A stretch of 64,000 nucleotides of DNA from assembly GCF_004210375.1 (NCBI RefSeq), contig NC_134829.1:53002107-53066106 (forward strand), written 5' to 3'. The notes under the pieces are model-generated. The model searched no databases, had not been told where the DNA came from, and worked only from the letters and a program-made list of their open reading frames with translations. This stretch comes from Tachypleus tridentatus. Taxonomy: Eukaryota; Arthropoda; Merostomata; Xiphosura; Limulidae. The position numbers and the translations under genes are program-made. Positions within the stretch are counted from its first letter, which is position 1; each line of letters starts with the position of its first letter. Below, piece by piece: positions 57,858 to 64,000 of the stretch.

Positions 57858-58132
57858 CAGGCATGGAATGACCAGGTGGGTTAAGGCGTTAGACTCCTAA
57901 TTTGAGGGTTGCGGGTTCGAATCCCTGTCGTATCAGACAAGTTCGCCCTTTCGCCCATGGAGGCGTTATAATGTGACGGTCAATCGCACTATTCGTTAGT
58001 AAAAGAGTAGCCCAAGAGTTGGCGGTGGGTGGTGATGACTAGCTGCCTTTTCTCTAGTCTTACAATACTAAAGTAGGGACGGCTAGCGCAGATAGCTCTC
58101 GTGTAGCTTTGCGCGAAATTCAAAAATAAACA
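57858..58132 (+). repeat. SINE1 copy
   Basis: Plus strand: AGGCATGGAATGACCAGGTG, GCGGGTTCGAATCCCTGTCG, to TTTGCGCGAAATTCAAAAAT. Confidence 0.88.
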
Positions 58133-58689
58133 AAACTGTTCTGTTCAACAAAAACAACAACGTGTCGAGCATGTCATAAAAATAACGTTCCAGAAAGATG
58201 AACACGTTTCTTTAGGTTGAGAATAATATATATATTTATTACAGCGGAGGATATGCTTGAGGTCCGACAACATTGGCTTCTATTAATTAAACTACACTAA
58301 CCTTACCCACTGAAGGATTGAGAACACATTGACCTTAGGATTGAGCTATCATAAAGAAATAAATATTCTATCAAACGAAGACTTTAATAATTAAATCGTA
58401 CAAACTGTCAAGAGTTTCGCTACAGTAGTTTAGGAGGAATAACCTGACTGTTTAAACTTTCTTCAGTTGATATTATAAACAGAAGTTATCTGTTTGTTTT
58501 GTTTTCTGTGAACTCTGAGAATAAACAACACAGAAACCACGACGGTTTTTTATCATACATGTTCGGGTAGTTTCAAACAATATAACTCATAATTAATTCT
58601 CTGTTGTGGCAGTTAAAAAGTACATGTTTTTTGTAAGTTCAACAAATTTATTATATATTCTAAGTATGTGCGTGTATGTAGTTAAACAA
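58133..58689. other. Non-coding spacer
   Basis: No gene or repeat is recognised. Confidence 0.4.
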
Positions 58690-59060
58690 TAACACTATGT
58701 AACACAAATTTTGTTTCTGGATAGTATGTGTTATTTCTTAATTGCCTGTGTTGTAAAAGTACAGAAAATGGCCATTATTCCCTTCAAACTCTACTTTTGT
58801 GACGTGGATAACGAAATTTAGAAATTAATCTATTTTATATGTAAAAACGGGCAAATTTGCACATTTTCACTTACATAATGTCTGAATAAAACAACATATG
58901 AATGAAGATTTACACGTATTTATACTAAAATTAAACAAAAATGAACAAAGATGTTTAGAAGTGAAGAGTTTTTCGAAATTTGTGACTGTAATGTAAATCA
59001 CGTATCAGCCCCCAAATATAGTCTCCCATCTTGATTTCGTTATACGGTCCCAGGTCACAA
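58690..59060 (-). pseudogene. C-terminal fragment of the transposon-associated multicopy protein plus tail
   Basis: Minus-strand reading from about 59060 gives GPYNEIKMGDYIWGLIRDLH then YSHKFRKTLHF and a stop, the same C-terminus as at 17757-18035. It is followed by the non-coding tail that matches 18069-18290 and 7613-7777. Two bases appear lost inside the RESDLHYS-equivalent motif. Upstream coding sequence is not recognisable, although an ORF continues to 59223. Confidence 0.7.
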
Positions 59061-59277
59061 GAGCAAAGTTTGAAGACAAAAATACGTCTTCTCTATTTAC
59101 TTTAGGCATAATCAATTGGGAAATAACACTTTCTGCCCAGGAACATGAAAAAGTAAAAAGTTTGTTACCCAGTGTAATTACAAGTGTCCGACTGCCAGCT
59201 ACTAAAACATCACACGATGCCATGAAGCATTATTTTAATTTTGTTTAATAAAAAATAAGATATCTTTAACATGGTAG

Positions 59278-59540
59278 TCCGGCATGGCCAGGTGGGTTAA
59301 GGCGTTCGACTCGTAACCTGATGGTTGAGGGTTACTATCCCCATCGCATCAAACATGCTCGCCCTTTAAGCTGTGGGGGCGTTATAATGAGACGGTCAAT
59401 CCCACTATTCGTTGGTGAAAGAATAGCCCAAAATTTGGAAGGGGATGGTGATGTGTAGTTGCCTTCCCTCTAGTCTTACACTGCTAAATTAGGGACGGCT
59501 AACGCAGATAGTCTTCGTGTAGCGAAATTAAAAAACAAAC
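59278..59540 (+). repeat. SINE1 copy
   Basis: Plus strand: TCCGGCATGGCCAGGTGGGT, CTGTGGGGGCGTTATAATGA, CTAAATTAGGGACGGCTAAC. The end of the tail is shortened. Confidence 0.88.
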
Positions 59541-59712
59541 AGAACTTTAACCTGCTATGAGTTTACATGAAGGCACTTAACTCGTTGTAACTGTGAGAAT
59601 ATACTTCTGTTTATTTCATTCATGTCATATTAATGTACAAATATTGAGGAAAATATCCATACTAAATAAATATAAGTGTATAGATTTTACTAAATTCGTA
59701 TTAACTAAGATG

Positions 59713-59965
59713 TCGGCCTGACATGACCAGGTGATTAGGCAGCTCGACTTACAATATGAGGGTCGCAGGTTCGAATCTCTGTCACAGCGAATATGCTCGC
59801 TCTTTAACCCGTGGAAAAACATTATTATGATACGGTCAATCCTACAATTCTTTGGTAAATAAGTAGCCCAAGAGTTGGCGGTGGATGGTGATGACTTTGC
59901 TAAATTAAGGACGGCTATCGCACATAGTCCTCGTGCAGCTTTACGTAAAATTGACAACAAGCAAA
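59713..59965 (+). repeat. SINE1 copy, diverged
   Basis: Plus strand: CGGCCTGACATGACCAGGTG, GCAGGTTCGAATCTCTGTCA, AGAGTTGGCGGTGGATGGTG. A deletion removes the CTGCCTTCCCTCTAG block. Confidence 0.82.
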
Positions 59966-60179
59966 TGAAACGAACATGTCTTCAAGGACAAACGTAAAGT
60001 CCAAATGTTAGTTTTTAGGTTTTATATCTTATCTTTCCCCCACGTAACCTTATTATGTCTATAAGTTAAAATAATGTGATTTTTCGAGAGCTACACTGAA
60101 GGATATCAGTATAACTAAGTTGTTCATAGAGTATTATAAACTAAAATCGAGATGAGAAAAAAATTCAATATATGTGTAC

Positions 60180-60310
60180 GCTTTCGCGTTTGTTTTTCTG
60201 TTAAACGCAAAGTTACACATTAGACTGACTGTGCTTTATCAACCACGGGCATTGAAATCCATTTTTAGCGTTATAATTCTTCAGATTTGCCGCTGTACCA
60301 CTGGAGGACT
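60180..60310 (-). repeat. SINE2 copy, degenerate
   Basis: Minus strand: AAACGCAAAGTTACACATTA, TTTTTAGCGTTATAATTCTT, ending GCCGCTGTACCACTGGAGGA. Confidence 0.6.
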
Positions 60311-61160
60311 TATGCATAAGTAAAACAAACATGAACCACAAGGAGGTTTCGCTGGTTTTCGTTTTCTTCGCATCAGTATCAATCACCTTTTGACAGGATT
60401 TAAATAAGTTCAACTTAAACTTCTGTTGATCTTAGGAAAACCTGACATGAAATAAAACATAGTATTCTCAATTATTCATCAAAAAATTATTCTATTTGTT
60501 ACAATAACTTTCGAAAAAATAAATTAAAATACTTTAAAATTAACTTTGTTTTTTCTGCTAAAAGACGAAAATTGGCTGTTGTTACAAACGAAAAGCTTTG
60601 TTAAAACGTTTCGTTTAGATAATGTTACGTACAAGACAGCACGAGTTTCATTACGCCGATATTAATAACTATTCTTATTTTCTATGAATGATATTCTGAG
60701 AACTTATATTCTAAAATAATATTATGCTTATAGAATAATAATTAATTACTTCCTTATTACGTTTACGCAATTTTTCACTTTTAATAATGTTCATCTTTGT
60801 CTGGAATCATTAACGAATTTCGTACACTTCTCAAACAGAACTATATACAGGAAGTTATTGTTACATCATTATAATAGTAACAAAAATAACAGTAAGTGTA
60901 AGACTGTACTTCACTAAAAATAAAGCACTATTAATTTGACTAGTCCTACTTTCAATACCTCAGTTAATATTGTCAATATTTTATATCATTTTTGTTTTAT
61001 AGCTATATCAAGAATTTGAAAAATAAAACAGACAGTACCTTTGTTAATGTAACGAGAATAACGTTTGTGTCTTTGGTCAGTTTTAAAGGTCACTGTTTTA
61101 AAGCACACACGTTTGGACTACTGATAAATTTAGGCTTGTGTAAAAACGCTTGGTTTCCAT
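60311..61160. other. Non-coding spacer upstream of pseudogene 5
   Basis: A+T-rich. No gene is recognised. Confidence 0.4.
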
Positions 61161-61168
61161 CAAGTCGG

Positions 61169-61176
61169 TATAAATA
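61169..61176 (+). promoter_or_regulatory. TATA box of gene 5
   Basis: TATAAATA, 66 bp before the ATG, identical to gene 4's box. The promoter looks intact although the coding region is not. Confidence 0.65.
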
Positions 61177-61234
61177 GGTTTTCTTGTGGTCCGTTTCTCA
61201 TCTGCCTCTGATTCAAAATTTCACCATCTCAACC

Positions 61235-61807
61235 ATGGTTTCTCAATACGTAAGGTGAATCTATGTTATACATACTGCATTTCTATTGCTTGGTTTCTAG
61301 TTTAAAATAAAACATTGGTTTATATTACTTGCTGGATATTACAAACTAATTCCAATTATATCACCTCACAGACCCTTTTGATTCAGTTTAAGTCCATATC
61401 TTGAGTATCTACTAATACTGTTTACTTTGTCTTCAGGTGTTCGTTGTGTTTTCTCTCTGTCTTCTGGTATTGACAGTTTGGGCTGATGAAAGTAAAGAAA
61501 CTGTAGGAACGAGGGATGAAGCTAAAGGATATGGTGGATATAGAGGTGGGGGATTCGGCTTAGAAAGATATGGTGGAGAAGTTGGGAGAAAGTGTATGAT
61601 GGTAGATTAGGAAGTGGAGTGAAAACATTTCTTATTTTTCCAGATAGTGTCGTTTCTATTCGTGTGGTAGAAATCAGTGGTAATGGTAAATTAGTGGTCT
61701 CGGTGAAAACAGTGGATTTAGTCGTTGTTGTAGATTCATTAGACTCAGTATTAGGTGAACTAGGTGGTTATAGTGGATTTGATCGATTCGGTATTTATGG
61801 TGGATAA
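61235..61807 (+). pseudogene. Secreted glycine-rich protein, gene 5 (frameshifted relative of gene 4)
   Basis: Exon 1 (61235-61249) encodes MVSQY and ends at TAC|GTAAGG. Exon 2 starts at 61437 after TTTGTCTTCAG. The phase-0 intron is 187 bp. The signal peptide (MVSQYVFVVFSLCLLVLTVW then A, followed by DESKE) and the linker DEAKGYGGYRGGG match gene 4. The frame then hits TAG at 61608-61610, giving about 62 residues. In the -1 frame from about 61592, homology resumes with VKTFLIFPDSVVSIRVVE against VTLLAIPITVVPARVVG of gene 4, and it ends GGYSGFDRFGIYGG plus stop at 61805-61807. A short part near 61695-61740 looks more Gly-rich in yet another frame, so more than one indel is likely. The Gly content has eroded compared with its paralogues. 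This is a decayed gene, unless an assembly error accounts for the shifts. Confidence 0.7.
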
Positions 61808-61904
61808 CATAGTCTTGATAGTTATGGTGAATATAGCGTTACAATTGTAGAATACACTATAGAATATGATAAAGAACTGTAAGTATAACGACTACAATAA
61901 AAGT

Positions 61905-62144
61905 GGATCTTATTACTACCTAAATAATGTGTTCACCTAATAGACTAATTACAACAACTGACACATCTTGAATGTGTTCACCTAATAGACTAATGTAGAT
62001 CTTATTACTACCTAAATAATGTGTTCACTTAATTACAACAACTGACACATCTTGAATGTGTTCACCTAATAGACTAATGTAGATCTTATTACTACCTAAA
62101 TAATGTGTTCACCTAATTACAACAACTGACACATCTTGAATGTA
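61905..62144. repeat. 84-bp tandem repeat, about 3 units
   Basis: Units contain GATCTTATTACTACCTAAAT, AATGTGTTCACCTAATAGAC and ACAACTGACACATCTTGAAT. The first unit carries an extra TAGACTAA-containing piece. Confidence 0.88.
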
Positions 62145-62291
62145 TTTGTTTCATTATTATTTAGTTCATCTATGTCTGTTAACATCATTCATACGAAAGT
62201 TTTATTATCTGAAAATTATATTGATATTACTTGATGTATTTACTATTATTATTATTCAGCGAATTATTATTTTTGAGCAACTTGTATCTAG

Positions 62292-62345
62292 GTTCAATTT
62301 TCGAAGTTCTACTTGTGAAACAGGAAAATAAATATTTTGAAATTC
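62292..62345 (+). other. Possible non-coding exon 3 of gene 5
   Basis: Donor AACT|GTAAGTATAAC (GT at 61879) aligns with gene 4's GTAAGTACAAC. The acceptor TATCTAG ends at 62291, and the exon starts GTTCAATTTTCGAAGTTCTA, matching gene 4. AATAAA is at 62327-62332. The intervening 413-bp intron contains the 84-bp repeats. Confidence 0.5.
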
Positions 62346-63145
62346 AAAATTACAAGAGTAATAAATTATAAAATACCGTATATAATGAACCAACTCCACA
62401 GGAGTTATGGAATATAAATGACTAGATGTTTCGTGAACAACACTGACTCAACAAGTGTGAATTGTTTATATTTTATATTATCTCGGTAACTGATCCTTTA
62501 TTCGATTTGTTGTAACACAAATATCATAATTTAAAGTTTGTAGAATTAGTTGAAAGGTAGCTTTAGATAGTCCAGTTAAAGTTTGTCAACGAATACTGTT
62601 GTCTTTCTCTTTTAATTTAAATCCTTTTAATATTTTCATGGATAAGAATAATAAGTTATTTGTCTAACTCTCTTAATTATTCATGGATAAGAAGAATAAG
62701 TTATTTGTCTAATTCTCTTAATTGTTCATGGAAAAGAAGAATAAGTTATTTGTCTAATTCTCTTAATTGTTCATGGATAAAAAGAATAAGTTGTTTGTCT
62801 ATTTCTTTTAATTTTTCATGTATAAGAAGAATAAGTTGTTTGTCTATTTATTTAGTTAAAATCCTCTCAATTTTTGCATTGATAAGAAGAATAAGTTATT
62901 TTCGTTTTGGTAACACACATTATGTGCATATTAATAAACAATAAGCGTATTAAAATAAGTTAATTAGATTAATGTTAATATTAATCCTGTTTGAATACAT
63001 TGTCATTCAGTGAACATTAATCATTTTGTCTAATAACCGACTGTTTTTTTTTTAATTCTTCAATTGCATGTATATTCAATAACTCCTGTGGAGTTGGTTC
63101 ATTATCTATGGTATTTTATAATATATTACTCTTGTAATTTTGAAT
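62344..63145. repeat. Inverted repeat pair (about 60-75-bp arms, about 0.7 kb apart)
   Basis: The left arm 62344-62412 (ACAAGAGTAATAAATTATAA, AATGAACCAACTCCACAGGA) is the inverse of the right arm 63080-63145 (ATAACTCCTGTGGAGTTGGT, TATATTACTCTTGTAATTTT). The interior holds a 45-bp minisatellite. It may be the ends of a non-autonomous DNA element; no target duplication was confirmed. Confidence 0.75.
62640..62920. repeat. 45-bp minisatellite, about 6 units
   Basis: Unit TTGTTCATGGATAAGAAGAA, TAAGTTATTTGTCTAATTCT, CTTAA. In-frame length gives a repetitive ORF (ISYLSNSLNCSW) at 62660-62944 with no other coding support. Confidence 0.92.
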
Positions 63146-63690
63146 GTTAAAATATATATTTTCTAATGTTCTAGTGTTGTACATACAATTTTTCAGTACT
63201 TTACGATTTTAATTATAATAGAAATTCGAAATTATCATGCATTTATAAAGTGCATTTATATCAAATAACTGATTTTTAAACTTTCCTTCATTAATGAAAT
63301 TTTTATACGAAGTTCGGTATTCCTGTTTAAGATTCTTATCTTAAACATCCTTTGTTTGAAATATGCTTATTCTTTTTAAATGAATGTTACATGTTCAACC
63401 AGGTATTTTTAATCTATAATATACAAGTGATTCTGCTAAATTTATATAAATTATTTTTTTCTATCAATTGGTAAAATATTTTATATCTTTCATAATATTG
63501 ATGTAATTGGTTTTAATTTATTGAAACTCACAGCTATATCTTTAGACGAACTAAAATCATTATCTCTAACTAGCCCTAGTTATGTCGTAGAATTAAAATT
63601 TTCTACATGCACACATTTTCAATAATAATGCTGTTTATTGTTTACCAATAAATGTTTATATCTATTATTACATCTTTCATCATAAATCTG
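63146..63690. other. A+T-rich spacer
   Basis: Possibly decayed downstream sequence of the reverse-transcriptase fragment, but nothing can be aligned with confidence. Confidence 0.35.
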
Positions 63691-63960
63691 TTAAACATAC
63701 ATGCTAATAACATTTGTATATTGCGAGTGAATGATCAGGGTTTTTATCAGTATTCCTATATATTTCATTTGTATTAAACTCTTCAAACCTATATTTACAA
63801 TATCATTAACATATAAGTTAAACAATAGTTGACCCAAAATAAAGTCTTGTGAAACAATATATTTTATAATCATTAACCAATAATTATTTCTCCAATTCTT
63901 GTTATTTCTATTATTCAAACAATTCATGAACCAGTTAAGTAGCTTTTTTCCTTATACCCA
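63691..63960 (-). pseudogene. Non-LTR retrotransposon reverse-transcriptase fragment
   Basis: Minus-strand reading gives LLNWFMNCLNNRN followed by SQDFILGQLLFNLYVNDIVN, which fits the palm motif QGSILGPLLF-LYINDI of LINE reverse transcriptases (jockey/CR1-like from memory). The catalytic YADDT expected about 20-30 residues further is not readable (MKYIGILIKTL instead), so the fragment is decayed. It may represent the LINE class that mobilises the SINEs here, but nothing in the sequence shows that link. Confidence 0.55.
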
Positions 63961-63986
63961 TCACACGGAGCTTTTACAAAATTAAG

Positions 63987-64000
63987 GGCCCGCCATGGCC
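63987..64000 (+). repeat. Start of a SINE1 copy cut by the window edge
   Basis: GGGCCCGCCATGGCC matches the first bases of the SINE1 tRNA-like head, plus strand. Confidence 0.6.

Noticed and set aside
62660-62944. 94-residue ORF with SNSLN-SW repeats
   Set aside because: It is an artefact of the 45-bp minisatellite.

Overview
The window looks like a gene-poor, A+T-rich arthropod nuclear genome. Introns have animal-type GT-AG signals, TATA boxes sit about 60-75 bp upstream of start codons, and about thirty copies or fragments of a tRNA-derived SINE are present, together with a second shorter SINE, decayed DNA transposons and many minisatellites. The main SINE resembles one I associate with horseshoe crabs, and glycine-rich secreted peptides are known from chelicerates, so a chelicerate source is my tentative reading. 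No bacterial-style operons, rRNA or functional tRNA genes were seen.

The only convincing host genes are five paralogues of a small secreted glycine/tyrosine-rich protein, all on the + strand. Three are close relatives (exon 1 at 3745, 12593 and 21377). Two belong to a diverged subfamily (38641 and 61235), and the last of these is broken. All share one layout that ORF calling hides: a TATA box, a first coding exon of exactly five codons, a phase-0 intron, a second exon carrying the rest of the protein, a stop codon next to a second splice donor, and a non-coding third exon. The encoded protein is a signal peptide, a short acidic pro-like segment, Gly/Tyr repeats, a conserved hydrophobic core around LA(L/I)PI, a second Gly-rich stretch and an aromatic/basic C-terminus (KWW or YYKRW). 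Function is not shown; antimicrobial, cuticular or adhesive roles are all possible.

Layout: 1-7955 and 9096-19513 are two copies of a large tandem segmental duplication carrying genes 1 and 2. The second copy holds extra transposon DNA (16434-19328) that the first has mostly lost. 20005-22345 is a shorter third copy with gene 3 and its own upstream SINE. 22.4-38.5 kb holds no host gene: SINEs, minisatellites (one rich in perfect splice-donor sequences), an IR/DR Tc1-like transposon at 30264-31962 and a hAT element at 32970-35000 whose right terminus has become a 38-bp minisatellite. Gene 4 lies at 38.6-39.4 kb. 40-61 kb is non-coding with SINEs, minisatellites of 31, 60, 19 and 25 bp, a foldback repeat and transposon fragments. 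Pseudogene 5 and its repeat-filled downstream region occupy 61.2-63.2 kb. A reverse-transcriptase fragment and the start of another SINE reach the right edge.

All calls rest on reading the sequence and remembered family patterns; no searches were run, and splice sites are predictions without transcript support.
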